33,090 nucleotides of DNA from a virus. A model generated the notes under the pieces. The model had not been told where the DNA came from and did no database searches. It saw only the letters and a program-made list of their open reading frames with translations. Every line of letters starts with the position of its first letter. Position 1 is the stretch's first letter. The translations under genes were made by a program, and so were the position numbers. This document shows, piece by piece, positions 1-6,126 of the stretch. The DNA is taken from IMG/VR virus record IMGVR_UViG_3300030519_000033, positions 1-33,090 of that record. One strand, given 5' to 3'.

Positions 1-71
1 CGCTGCTGCTGCTGCTGCTGGTCCTGGGTCTGCTCCTGACCGTCAAATCCATCGTCATCCAGATCCAATGA
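1..71 (+). CDS. C-terminal end of a gene starting outside the window
   Basis: Reading from base 3, codons run open to TGA at 69-71, giving a Leu-rich hydrophobic tail (five Leu, then VLGLLLTVKSIVIQIQ). The stop overlaps the next ATG at 68 (ATGA), the coupling used throughout this genome, so I take it as the real end of an upstream rightward gene. The tail looks like a C-terminal membrane segment. The CTG triplet run is leucine coding. Nothing else can be said about function. Confidence 0.6.
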   Translation, partial: LLLLLLVLGLLLTVKSIVIQIQ

Positions 72-697
72 AAAAGAAACTTGTCCGGGTCCTGGTCGCG
101 CTGGCGCCGTTGATCGCGCTCGCGTGCGCGCTCGTGGTCATCTCCATCCTCGTGCTGGCGGTCGGCGCGGTGGTCATTTATCAGCTTTACAAGGTGGTGT
201 CGGTGAAGCTGCCGCCCACGGCCACGAACAACGCCGTCTTTTACAATGACATTTACGAGCGCAGCAATCTGGCCAGCGTGGTGAGCGTGCCGATCACCAA
301 ACCCCTGGCGCTGGCCGGCGGCCCGGCCGGTTTCGCGTTGCAATATGCCGTGTGTTCGGCCGACGGTTTGCCGCGCATTTTTGCCGGCACGAACCCCGTG
401 GTGCTGCCCGCGCCGTTCTACAATCCCGACGGCTGGATTTACTGCTTTGAAAATGATGCGGCGTGGTTTGACTTTGTGGTGGCCATTCCCGGGGCGGGCG
501 CGCAGCGCGTGCAGTGCGACCCGAATAGCGGCGACGTGACGAACCTCCCGCTCAACGTGGTGATTGAATCCTCGCCGGACCTCGTAAGCTGGACGGCGAT
601 CTTCACGAATTCCGAGTGCGTGGTGGACGCGACGAACAGCTTCAACGACCCGGCCGCGCCGCCGGACCAGAATTTTTACCGGGTCAAGTATTACTAA
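68..697 (+). CDS. Membrane-anchored protein with Verrucomicrobiota-type C-terminal FYRV domain
   Basis: This is a 209-residue protein. Residues 5-42 are strongly hydrophobic and look like one long or two closely spaced membrane segments. The C-terminal 50 residues (VVIESSPDLVSW, then IFTNSE and NFYRVKYY) match the small beta-rich domain that ends many secreted proteins of Verrucomicrobiota, whose hallmark is a Trp after sL..S and a terminal FYRV. Most of the protein therefore probably lies outside the cytoplasm. It starts inside the stop of the preceding gene (ATGA) and is the last rightward gene; its stop overlaps the stop of the leftward zinc-finger gene. It could be a late lysis, surface or tail-accessory protein. 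The domain resemblance is from memory and function is unknown. Confidence 0.75.
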   Translation: MKKKLVRVLVALAPLIALACALVVISILVLAVGAVVIYQLYKVVSVKLPPTATNNAVFYNDIYERSNLASVVSVPITKPLALAGGPAGFALQYAVCSADGLPRIFAGTNPVVLPAPFYNPDGWIYCFENDAAWFDFVVAIPGAGAQRVQCDPNSGDVTNLPLNVVIESSPDLVSWTAIFTNSECVVDATNSFNDPAAPPDQNFYRVKYY

Positions 698-969
698 CCG
701 AGCGGACGCAGCCGGCGGATCAGGTCCTGGCAGCGCTTCAATTCCTGGTGGGTGCGCGCATCCAGCGCCATCAAATCATTCAACTGGGCGATGCGCGTGG
801 TCAAGGCCTCGGTGTAGCAGCAGATTTCCCCGCACTTAATGCACAGGTTCAAATCGCCGGGCGTCGGTCGTGGGCTGGTATCCTCGAAGGCGGACGCGGC
901 GCAGTCGTGTTGGTGGCCGCAGGTCGGGCAGCAGCTCATCGGCAGGTGATGATGTTTCGACTTTTTCAT
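694..969 (-). CDS. Small cysteine-rich (zinc-ribbon-like) protein
   Basis: This 91-residue protein has a KHHH N-terminus, a CCPTC cluster at residues 13-17, C23, CIKC at 43-46 and CC at 50-51, followed by a helical charged C-terminal half (residues 55-90). The cysteine spacing suggests one or two zinc-binding knuckles. It is the last gene of the leftward block, 23 bases after the preceding gene. Its TAG stop (694-696) interlocks with the TAA stop (695-697) of the opposing gene. No family is recognised. A small zinc-binding regulator or adaptor is an inference. Confidence 0.65.
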   Translation of the reverse strand: MKKSKHHHLPMSCCPTCGHQHDCAASAFEDTSPRPTPGDLNLCIKCGEICCYTEALTTRIAQLNDLMALDARTHQELKRCQDLIRRLRPLG

Positions 970-992
970 TTCGGCCGGTGGCGGCTCGCCAC

Positions 993-1421
993 TTATTTGA
1001 TATGTTGCATCCAGTCCTCGGCGGCACCCGCTTTGAGTAGAAACTCCTTCAAGACGTTGAGCGCGGTGTCGCGCGTCATGGTGGAGACGTAATACAGCCG
1101 GCCGCCTTCGCCATAGTTGGCCACGAGCAGCAGGAAACCATGCTGGTCGGGCAGCTTGTCCGAGATGGCCGACGCGGCGGCCCGGAGATAATCCTTGTTC
1201 ATGGGGTGGGCGGCCGCCTCGGCCGCCTCGGCGGCGTTGGTGGCCAGGGTGGCGTGGATCGCGGTAATGGTCATCTGGATGCCGGCGGCGGTGCCGCGAC
1301 AGACACCCTCCTTGACGACGTTGCCGGCAAGCTCTTCGCCGGCACCTTCATGCTCCCAATAGGTTTTGATTTCAGTGAGCGCGTCGGCCAGGCCGCGCAG
1401 GACCTTTTCGGTGGGACTCAC
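993..1421 (-). CDS. Hypothetical phage protein
   Basis: I choose the GTG start at 1421 (142 aa, SPTEKVLRGL at the N-terminus). It overlaps the upstream stop as GTGA and is preceded by a strong Shine-Dalgarno site (GGGAGG, six bases upstream); the longer in-frame ORF would run into the neighbouring gene. The N-terminal two thirds is Ala-rich and helical. The C-terminal part has an LPDQHGFLLLVANYG segment followed by YYVSTMTRDTALNVLKEFL. That resembles small phage proteins with a GF.LLvF.fG...YvSna.R pattern, whose function is not known to me. It lies in the operon downstream of the integrase. Confidence 0.7.
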   Translation of the reverse strand: MSPTEKVLRGLADALTEIKTYWEHEGAGEELAGNVVKEGVCRGTAAGIQMTITAIHATLATNAAEAAEAAAHPMNKDYLRAAASAISDKLPDQHGFLLLVANYGEGGRLYYVSTMTRDTALNVLKEFLLKAGAAEDWMQHIK

Positions 1422-1609
1422 CGGGCACCTCCCGGCGGTTTTTTCTTTGCGATTTTCCGCACCCGTTCGGCGCAAAAGTCCGCCTCCAGGTCTTTGAGGG
1501 AGATAATCGGAATCAATTTTCCAATCGCGTCACACAGTCGTTTCGCCATGGCGAGGACACATTGCACATGGCCGTGTTCCACCTCCTGAATGAGGCTGAC
1601 GATTTTCAT
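1418..1609 (-). CDS. Small hypothetical protein downstream of integrase
   Basis: This 63-residue protein starts with MKIVSLIQEVEHGHV. Its ATG (1609) overlaps the integrase TGA (1608-1606) and a GAGGAAGG Shine-Dalgarno lies just upstream, which decides the start over a longer in-frame ORF. The protein is helical with a basic C-terminus (RVRKIAKKKPPGGAR). Its stop overlaps the next GTG. It is co-transcribed and translationally coupled to the integrase. A small recombination accessory role is possible, but nothing in the sequence proves it. Confidence 0.65.
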   Translation of the reverse strand: MKIVSLIQEVEHGHVQCVLAMAKRLCDAIGKLIPIISLKDLEADFCAERVRKIAKKKPPGGAR

Positions 1610-2805
1610 ATTGCCTTCCTCGTGGCCCACGCGAGCGGCCGGCCGGCGACGGTCACGGGCGTGGCGTCGGTGTGCCATTCCTCGCGGAGCCAGCCGTAGC
1701 TCTCCAAGGTGGTCTTCTTGTCACTGTGCCGGCAGAACTTGCAGGCGGCGTCCGCGCCGAATTTCATGTAGATCAGGGACCCGGTCCACGCGCGCAGGGA
1801 ATGAAGTTTGAGCCGGGTATCCCAGCCGAGCTTTTCCATCCATTCCGACACGTTGCGGTCAAACTCCGAGTGATTGCCCTGGATCATCCGGCCGCCGGCC
1901 GCATCCCACTTTTCGGCCTTCACGCGTTTCATCATGAGGCTGTAAAACGGTTCGACGACCTGGGCGCGGAGCACGTCGGTGCGGTCCTTGAAATTGCCGG
2001 TGCGGGCGTTCACCCAGAGGTGGCCGCCGTGCATTTCAAACCAGCTCCAGTCCGCAAAGTCCCGAATCTCACCCCGGCGCGCACCACAACAGAGCGCCAT
2101 GCCGACGGCAATAAACTCATTGCGGGGCAGGGTGAGCCAGCCGGCCAGGGTGGCATCGAGCACGGATTGAACGGGCGGATTGAATTCGTTCGTGGTTTTC
2201 TTCGCGTCATTGAATTTCAGGAATTTCAACTGCTGGCGCAGCTCCGCGAAGTCGGGCAGCTCCAATTTCTCTTTGAGGAAATAGACGGCGTGTTCGCTGA
2301 ACACGCACGCGGCATAGGCGATGGTCGAATTAAAAGTGCGCTTCATGGACTGTTTGCGGCCGTTGTCGGCCACGGCTTCAATGGCGCGGGAGGCGCGCGC
2401 GGCGGCGGCGTCGAACATGGCTTTCAAACCATCCATGCGGGTGGGCGGGCAGGGCATGGCGGCGAGGAGCCGGCGGACCGTGAGGACCGCGCAATGCCGG
2501 GACGCGGCCGAATTTTTGCCCGAGGGCATGTTTTCGTAGGCGTTCAAATAAGTTTCGATGTCGCAGTATTCTTTCTGCGCCACGAGCGGCCGGCCGGTGA
2601 TGACGGCCCGGACCTCGGCGAGCTTGTCTTTGCCGGCGGCATCAATCAGGAGTTTAGCCTGGGCGATGGCGGGCGCTTCGGCGGAAGTGCCGAGGCTCAT
2701 CTGTTTGGCGAGTCCGCCGGTCCACGCGCGGAAATACCAGGGCGCATCGGCGGCCGGGCTGCGCTTGTAGAGGATGAAAGTTTTGCCGTCGTAACGAAAT
2801 TTCAT
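1606..2805 (-). CDS. int: Tyrosine recombinase / phage integrase
   Basis: This 399-residue site-specific recombinase would integrate the phage at the tRNA-derived site just upstream. An N-terminal DNA-binding half is followed by a catalytic domain with box I (CCGARRGEI, Arg243), box II (HSLRAW, His335 and Arg338), CRHSDKKTT (His360) and the nucleophile Tyr370 in LESYGW. I start it at MKFRYDGKTF (2805). The frame stays open to an ATG at 3084 with an AAGGAT-like site, but that extension is Pro/Thr-rich, low-complexity, and overlaps DNA repeats that also occur outside the frame. The gene heads an overlapping four-gene leftward set. The family call is firm; the exact start is not. Confidence 0.93.
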   Translation of the reverse strand: MKFRYDGKTFILYKRSPAADAPWYFRAWTGGLAKQMSLGTSAEAPAIAQAKLLIDAAGKDKLAEVRAVITGRPLVAQKEYCDIETYLNAYENMPSGKNSAASRHCAVLTVRRLLAAMPCPPTRMDGLKAMFDAAAARASRAIEAVADNGRKQSMKRTFNSTIAYAACVFSEHAVYFLKEKLELPDFAELRQQLKFLKFNDAKKTTNEFNPPVQSVLDATLAGWLTLPRNEFIAVGMALCCGARRGEIRDFADWSWFEMHGGHLWVNARTGNFKDRTDVLRAQVVEPFYSLMMKRVKAEKWDAAGGRMIQGNHSEFDRNVSEWMEKLGWDTRLKLHSLRAWTGSLIYMKFGADAACKFCRHSDKKTTLESYGWLREEWHTDATPVTVAGRPLAWATRKAI

Positions 2806-2811
2806 TTTACC

Positions 2812-2861
2812 TGGTGCGCTTGGTGCGCTGGTGGTGCGGTCTTTTGGTGCGGTCGGGTGCG
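2812..2861 (+). repeat. TGGTGCG motif cluster A (five copies)
   Basis: TGGTGCG occurs at 2812, 2821, 2832 and 2845, with a GGGTGCG variant at 2855. Copies at 2821 and 2832 are 11 bp apart (one helical turn), inside the shared block TTGGTGCGCTGGTGGTGCGG. The cluster abuts the integrase start codon. It is a candidate integrase arm-binding array or int autoregulatory site. Confidence 0.7.
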
Positions 2862-2926
2862 GTCGGGCCGGGTCAGTAGGTAGAACACCGCATTTCATTG
2901 TGTGGTGGTTTTGCTGGCTTTTAGGT

Positions 2927-2948
2927 GAGTCCAGACGAAGTCTGGCTC
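2927..2948 (-). other. Small hairpin in attP region
   Basis: CCAGAC (2931-2936), loop GAA, GTCTGG (2940-2945) form a perfect 6-bp stem, extendable with GAG/CTC across a one-base bulge. On the minus strand it would sit in the integrase leader. There is no U-tract strong enough to call it a terminator. Confidence 0.4.
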
Positions 2949-2955
2949 CGCCTGC

Positions 2956-2983
2956 TGGTGCGGTTTGGTGCGCTGGTGGTGCG
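2956..2983 (+). repeat. TGGTGCG motif cluster B (three copies)
   Basis: TGGTGCG occurs at 2956, 2966 and 2977 (spacing 10 and 11 bp), containing the same two-copy block as cluster A. It lies about 120 bases from the tRNA fragment, on the integrase side. Confidence 0.7.
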
Positions 2984-3104
2984 GTAATTTGAGGCTGGCG
3001 GGTGCCGATGGTTTCCAATGTGGGGGGGTTAATCATGGGGGCACGATACGCGTTTTTTCCAATGGTGTCAATGGGATTTCTCATATTATCCTTGGGTTAT
3101 CGGG

Positions 3105-3132
3105 TGGTGGAGTCTGCGGGACTCGAACCCGC
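3105..3132 (-). other. 3' end of a tRNA gene (T-arm, acceptor 3' strand, CCA): attP core
   Basis: Read on the minus strand: T-stem GCGGG, loop TTCGAGT, T-stem CCCGC, then acceptor strand AGACTCC, discriminator A and encoded CCA. No matching 5' GGAGTCT half, D-arm or anticodon arm is present upstream, so this is a fragment and not a tRNA gene. Temperate phages carry such 3' ends in attP so that integration restores the host tRNA. The tRNA identity cannot be told without the anticodon. Its place next to int makes it the likely crossover region. Confidence 0.8.
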
Positions 3133-3188
3133 GTTTCCGCAATGCCATTGTGGTGTTTATGGCCTGTTTTACTGGTGTTTTTACTGCT

Positions 3189-3206
3189 TGGTGCGCTGGT
3201 GGTGCG
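3189..3206 (+). repeat. TGGTGCG motif cluster C (two copies)
   Basis: TGGTGCG occurs at 3189 and 3200 (11 bp apart), again inside TTGGTGCGCTGGTGGTGCGG. It lies on the other side of the tRNA fragment from clusters A and B, so motifs flank the presumed core on both sides, and outside any reading of the integrase. Confidence 0.7.
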
Positions 3207-3210
3207 GTTG

Positions 3211-3459
3211 TTAGCGCCGAATTTGGCAGGCGGCCGGGTCGAAGCCGATGAAGGTGCAGTTGGTGCGCGAGACGTAGAGCCGGCCGGTGGCGGTGTCGAA
3301 GACCATGACCTGGCCGTCAGCCATGGTCAGCTCGTAGCGGTGCGCGATGATCGCCGGCAGCGGTGGCGGGGTGAACGGGTGATGACGCACGAGGACCATG
3401 GTGCTGGCATAGAGGGCGGCGCAAACCAGCACGGCACAAATCAGCAGGATTTTTTTCAT
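3211..3459 (-). CDS. Small exported or membrane-anchored protein
   Basis: This 82-residue protein starts MKKILLICAVLVCAALYAS, an N-terminal signal peptide or membrane anchor. The remaining 60 residues are a small soluble domain (RYELTMADGQVMVFDTATGRLYVS) that reads like a short beta-hairpin repeat. I place the start at 3459, where ATG overlaps the upstream stop (ATGA). It is the gene nearest to attP in the leftward operon. Small envelope proteins at such positions often alter the lysogen surface, but that role is inference only. Confidence 0.7.
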   Translation of the reverse strand: MKKILLICAVLVCAALYASTMVLVRHHPFTPPPLPAIIAHRYELTMADGQVMVFDTATGRLYVSRTNCTFIGFDPAACQIRR

Positions 3460-3935
3460 GGATTTTTTTTGGGGCTGTTGAACTCGTGCAGGATCGCCGG
3501 GTTCAAAAAGGTCTTCAGTTCCACGCTGGCTGTATGGAGTCGGCCAACGGTATCCGCCTGGCGCGCGGCCGGGTGTGAACAGCAAACGAGAGGGCCATTC
3601 CAGACCTTTTTTACGGCGTCGCCGGCGATCCTGCCGAAGGCGATTACAACACGGGGTTTGATCTCAGCCAGGACTGCCTGGATATGAACAAAATCGGGCG
3701 GGAAAACATGACGCGAATTGCCAGCAATCTCACGGGTGGATTCTTCCCAGATGATCTGTTCCAGCAGCTCATCCCCAAACGCGGTCTTCAGACGGCGGCC
3801 GGTCAAGCAACCGGCGAACAGGCAATATTGTATCAGCCGAAGACGATGCTGCTCGCCATATTTGGCGATATCAGAGCGGACGCGATCTGGATCCCGGACC
3901 CACATATTTTGGAGGAATGCGACGATGGTCTTCAT
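3456..3935 (-). CDS. Uracil-DNA-glycosylase-superfamily-like protein
   Basis: This 159-residue protein begins MKTIVAFLQNMWVRDP. It has an N-terminal FAGCLTGRRLKTAFG segment (residues 40-54), a hydrophobic strand RVVIAFGRIAGDAV (95-108) and HPAAR at 121-125. The last two resemble the VvaLG..A...L strand and the His-containing C-terminal motif of uracil-DNA glycosylase families. I know similar compact proteins from other phages under that annotation. The start at 3935 overlaps the upstream stop (ATGA). If active it would excise damaged or deaminated bases. The classical water-activating motif is not obvious, so the catalytic claim is weak; the fold is a fair guess. Confidence 0.6.
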   Translation of the reverse strand: MKTIVAFLQNMWVRDPDRVRSDIAKYGEQHRLRLIQYCLFAGCLTGRRLKTAFGDELLEQIIWEESTREIAGNSRHVFPPDFVHIQAVLAEIKPRVVIAFGRIAGDAVKKVWNGPLVCCSHPAARQADTVGRLHTASVELKTFLNPAILHEFNSPKKNP

Positions 3936-4078
3936 TCGTTCACAAAAGCGAGTAAAAGGTTTGAGGCGGCATAGAGCGTCCACACTCCAGCCATCTTCCA
4001 ATTATGTTTATAGGCACACTCGATTCCGGCGCACAATTCGATGACGAACACGAGCAGGCCAAATTTGCACATTTTCAT
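3932..4078 (-). CDS. Small two-helix membrane protein
   Basis: This 48-residue protein, MKMCKFGLLVFVIELCAGIECAYK then WKMAGVWTLYAASNLLLAFVNE, carries two hydrophobic segments. I choose the ATG at 4078 because it follows ACTAAACAAAAT, the A-rich leader seen before many genes here. The alternative ATG at 4105 would overlap the upstream gene by 11 bases. The stop overlaps the next start (ATGA). It is one of three consecutive small genes with hydrophobic segments. Function unknown. Confidence 0.6.
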   Translation of the reverse strand: MKMCKFGLLVFVIELCAGIECAYKHNWKMAGVWTLYAASNLLLAFVNE

Positions 4079-4094
4079 ATTTTGTTTAGTCGAT

Positions 4095-4280
4095 TCAGAT
4101 TTCATAATCAGGCTGCGCAGGCATTGGCTTGAAGAAAGATTCCTCAATAGTATTTCCGGTGGTGACACGGTGGATGAAGGCAAATAGGATGGCGATCGGT
4201 AGGCCGAGAGGCATTGTTTTGGAACGATCCCAGACTTCAATCTCCTGACGGGCGACCTTGATGAGTTGCTTTTGGGTCAT
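4095..4280 (-). CDS. Small hypothetical protein
   Basis: This 61-residue protein begins MTQKQLIKVARQEIEVWDRS and has one moderately hydrophobic stretch (LGLPIAILFAFIHRV, residues 25-39). The tail is acidic and Pro-containing. Its ATG overlaps the preceding TGA, which supports it as real and translationally coupled. No family recognised. Confidence 0.6.
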   Translation of the reverse strand: MTQKQLIKVARQEIEVWDRSKTMPLGLPIAILFAFIHRVTTGNTIEESFFKPMPAQPDYEI

Positions 4281-4576
4281 ATCAAGCCTCCACAGGTGAT
4301 GGAGGGCAAGGGCGACTCCAAACCTTTCAGGGCGCGCGCCAGCACAATGATCTGCTCCAAAGTCTCAAAGCTCCATTCCAGACTGCCCTGGCCGGCGTGC
4401 AAGTCGGCTTTGAGCTGGGTGATGCCGGCGTCCACGTCGGCCTGGTGCGCGCGGAGCCGGTCCTTGTGAAAGCCGAAAATAAATTTCCAGCCGGGAGCCA
4501 TGACCGGGTCGCAGGTGTTTTCATCGTCACGGAAGAGGCAATCAATGAACACCTCGTTGATTTCTTTTTCATTCAT
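4277..4576 (-). CDS. Hypothetical protein
   Basis: This 99-residue soluble protein contains DPVMAPGWKFIFGFHKDRL and a long C-terminal helix (GITQLKADLHAGQGSLEWSFETLEQIIVLARALK). Both ends show ATGA coupling: its start overlaps the stop of a 54-residue gene and its stop overlaps the next start. It is predicted cytoplasmic and I do not recognise it. Confidence 0.65.
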   Translation of the reverse strand: MNEKEINEVFIDCLFRDDENTCDPVMAPGWKFIFGFHKDRLRAHQADVDAGITQLKADLHAGQGSLEWSFETLEQIIVLARALKGLESPLPSITCGGLI

Positions 4577-4737
4577 ACGTCAATGGCGAGCGTCTTCCGC
4601 AGGATCGGATTGATGAGCCGGCCCACGCGTTCGGATGCGAGCGCCACAACGGCCTGGGCGGTGCTGCTGGTCCCGTTCCGATAGTTGGCGGCGCTGATGC
4701 GATGGGTGCCGGCGAGTCCACGGTTGGCGCGGTGCAT
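4573..4737 (-). CDS. Short hypothetical protein (54 aa)
   Basis: On the minus strand an ATG at 4737 opens 54 codons (MHRANRGLAGTHRISAANYR, later RVGRLINPILRKTLAIDV) and stops at TGA 4575-4573, overlapping the next ATG as ATGA. It starts three bases after the preceding gene's stop. It fills exactly the 160-base space between two genes with coupled ends, so I call it real despite its size. The protein is basic and Arg-rich at the N-terminus. Function unknown. Confidence 0.65.
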   Translation of the reverse strand: MHRANRGLAGTHRISAANYRNGTSSTAQAVVALASERVGRLINPILRKTLAIDV

Positions 4738-4740
4738 AAT

Positions 4741-5004
4741 TCAGTGTTCCTTGTTTTTTTTCCGGTTGTTTTTTTTGGGTGCGTGCTTCGGGTAATGGTC
4801 AGCCATGACTGCGCCGCCGGTGTGGCCGCCGTGCTCGAAGTCGCGGCGCACGAGGTCCGCGAAGTAGGAGCTGGCGTTGTTGTTGTAACCTTTGAGCCGC
4901 ATCATGTGGGCGGCCTGATCCAAGACAACCGAGGCGAGCGAGATCGAAATTCGCGTGCCCGGTCCGTTGTAATCCAATGGGTCTTTCATGCTGATGCTTT
5001 TCAT
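4741..5004 (-). CDS. Ribbon-helix-helix (Arc/CopG-like) DNA-binding protein
   Basis: This 87-residue protein has, at about residues 17-55, TRISISLASVVLDQAAHMMRLKGY followed by SSYFADLVRRDFEHG. That fits the ribbon-helix-helix pattern: a beta strand with alternating small residues, helix, a turn with Gly, then helix ending in Lv.rd. The C-terminal 30 residues are His/Lys/Asn-rich and probably disordered. Such dimers bind short inverted repeats, so it is a candidate regulator of the leftward operon or of the divergent promoter at 7128-7250. A second ATG seven codons or fewer in (MKDPLD) is an alternative start. Confidence 0.75.
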   Translation of the reverse strand: MKSISMKDPLDYNGPGTRISISLASVVLDQAAHMMRLKGYNNNASSYFADLVRRDFEHGGHTGGAVMADHYPKHAPKKNNRKKNKEH

Positions 5005-5019
5005 ATCAAATCATAACGC

Positions 5020-5709
5020 TTATGTCAACTCCGCGCAAGGAGTGCTCACGGTGTGCGCCAGTTCGCGCTTCAGTTCATCCAGCGGCATGGAAAAGCGGAC
5101 GCCTTTGCCGAGCGGCACGGCGACGGTGTAGGGATGCAGCTCCAGCCCGGGCGCGAGCTTCACGGCGCGCTTTTTGGCGCGGGCCAGTTTGGGCACGGTG
5201 GCGCGCGCGGGCAGGCGCTGGCCGGCCGGCCGTGCCTCCTGCATGAGTCCATCATATAGGCCGGACAGGAAAGCGGAGCGGTCGGCGGGTTGCACGCCGG
5301 CCACCTGGGAGTAATCGCGCCAGAGATCGGCAAAGGCGAGCGCGACGTGGCCGGTGATGCGCGCGAGATCGGCGAGCGTCCCCGGCGTGGCTTCGGCCAG
5401 GAGCTGGCCGTCGCGCACCAGGCACACGATGCCCGTCCGGTTTTCAATGACGGCTTTGACCGTCCACAAAATCGCTTCGGTGGCCGGTGTCATCGTGGCA
5501 ATCGGCGCGGCCGTGCCAGACCGCGCGAAGCGCCGGCCGCCGAAAATGTCCGCCTTGGCTTCGGTCGGGTCGGGCGCGGTAAAGTCGCACGCGGCTTTGA
5601 GGCGCGCGAGCTTCACGGCCGCCACGTCGCGCTCGCCATTTATCCCGCGCTCGGCCAGTGCCTGTAATTTCAGCAGCAGCGCGCGGGCTTTGGCATTGGC
5701 GGGTTTCAT
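5020..5709 (-). CDS. DUF2786-like hypothetical protein
   Basis: This 229-residue protein begins MKPANAKARALLLKLQALAERG, resembling the N-terminal helical region of DUF2786 proteins (kLLaLa....n..EA..A..KA..L). The middle and C-terminal part (residues 80-150, ATEAILWTVKAVIENRTGIV, then a segment ending AFLSGLYDGLM) is reminiscent of the domain that often follows DUF2786 in phage and plasmid proteins. The start is fixed by an ATGA overlap with the upstream gene. No biochemical function is known to me; the family match is tentative. Confidence 0.65.
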   Translation of the reverse strand: MKPANAKARALLLKLQALAERGINGERDVAAVKLARLKAACDFTAPDPTEAKADIFGGRRFARSGTAAPIATMTPATEAILWTVKAVIENRTGIVCLVRDGQLLAEATPGTLADLARITGHVALAFADLWRDYSQVAGVQPADRSAFLSGLYDGLMQEARPAGQRLPARATVPKLARAKKRAVKLAPGLELHPYTVAVPLGKGVRFSMPLDELKRELAHTVSTPCAELT

Positions 5710-6122
5710 AGGCCGGGGTCGGCGTCGCTCGTGACGTTGTGGCCGTCGAAAACTCCGCCGCACTGGGTTTCATCAAACCCGGGCGGATGGCGCTGGAGTT
5801 TGCCGGGCTTCCAGTCGCCGGTAAGCTGCGCGGCTTTGGAATTGGCGGCGCGATACACCACTTTGAATTTGTCTTCGGCATCAGTCCAGTTGGCGGCGCG
5901 CTCCAGACTGCCGGCCGGGACCGACACGTCGCGCACATAGTCGCCATGACCGGCCACGCACGCGATGAAGTGCGCGGCGTCCTGCGCTGGGCAGGTGAAC
6001 CGGCCGCCACCGCAACGCACGAGCACGGGGTGCAAGCGGTCGAGGTTGGCGAGTTGTTTTAATTGCGGCTCATTTAAAAATCCGCAGTCCAGACCGGCGA
6101 TGAAGGCTTGCAATGTGTTCAT
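5706..6122 (-). CDS. Hypothetical protein
   Basis: This 138-residue protein begins MNTLQAFIAGLDCGFLNEPQ. It holds a VRCGGGRFTCPAQDAAHFIACV segment with three cysteines and one histidine, which could bind metal, and an acidic end. The ATG at 6122 follows AACTAAAACT, five bases after the RadC-like stop, and is preferred over a longer ORF that would overlap RadC. The stop overlaps the next start as ATGA. Not recognised. Confidence 0.65.
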   Translation of the reverse strand: MNTLQAFIAGLDCGFLNEPQLKQLANLDRLHPVLVRCGGGRFTCPAQDAAHFIACVAGHGDYVRDVSVPAGSLERAANWTDAEDKFKVVYRAANSKAAQLTGDWKPGKLQRHPPGFDETQCGGVFDGHNVTSDADPGL

Positions 6123-6126
6123 AGTT

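Larger units (their letters stand above)
2806..3210. other. attP region between integrase and the rest of the leftward operon
   Basis: This roughly 400-base stretch has no convincing gene. It contains a 3' tRNA fragment (3105-3132), three clusters of TGGTGCG motifs (2812-2861, 2956-2983, 3189-3206) and a small hairpin (2927-2948). The arrangement, a tRNA-derived core with repeated short motifs on both sides next to int, is that of a lambda-type attP with arm sites. An in-frame N-terminal extension of the integrase covers 2806-3084 but looks non-coding. Confidence 0.7.

Noticed and set aside
3-20. CTG trinucleotide repeat as a microsatellite
   Set aside because: It reads as leucine codons of a membrane segment in a frame ending at a coupled stop.
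1672-2883. Long plus-strand open frame opposite the integrase
   Set aside because: It lies antisense to a gene with clear recombinase motifs. The Gly/His/Arg-rich translation is typical of shadow frames in high-GC DNA.
2806-3084. N-terminal extension of the integrase to ATG 3084
   Set aside because: An AAGGAT-like site is present, but the added 93 residues are low-complexity and cover repeats that also occur outside the frame. I keep the start at 2805 while noting the alternative.
3105-3200. Complete tRNA gene
   Set aside because: Only T-arm, acceptor 3' strand and CCA are present; no matching 5' acceptor strand, D-arm or anticodon arm follows.
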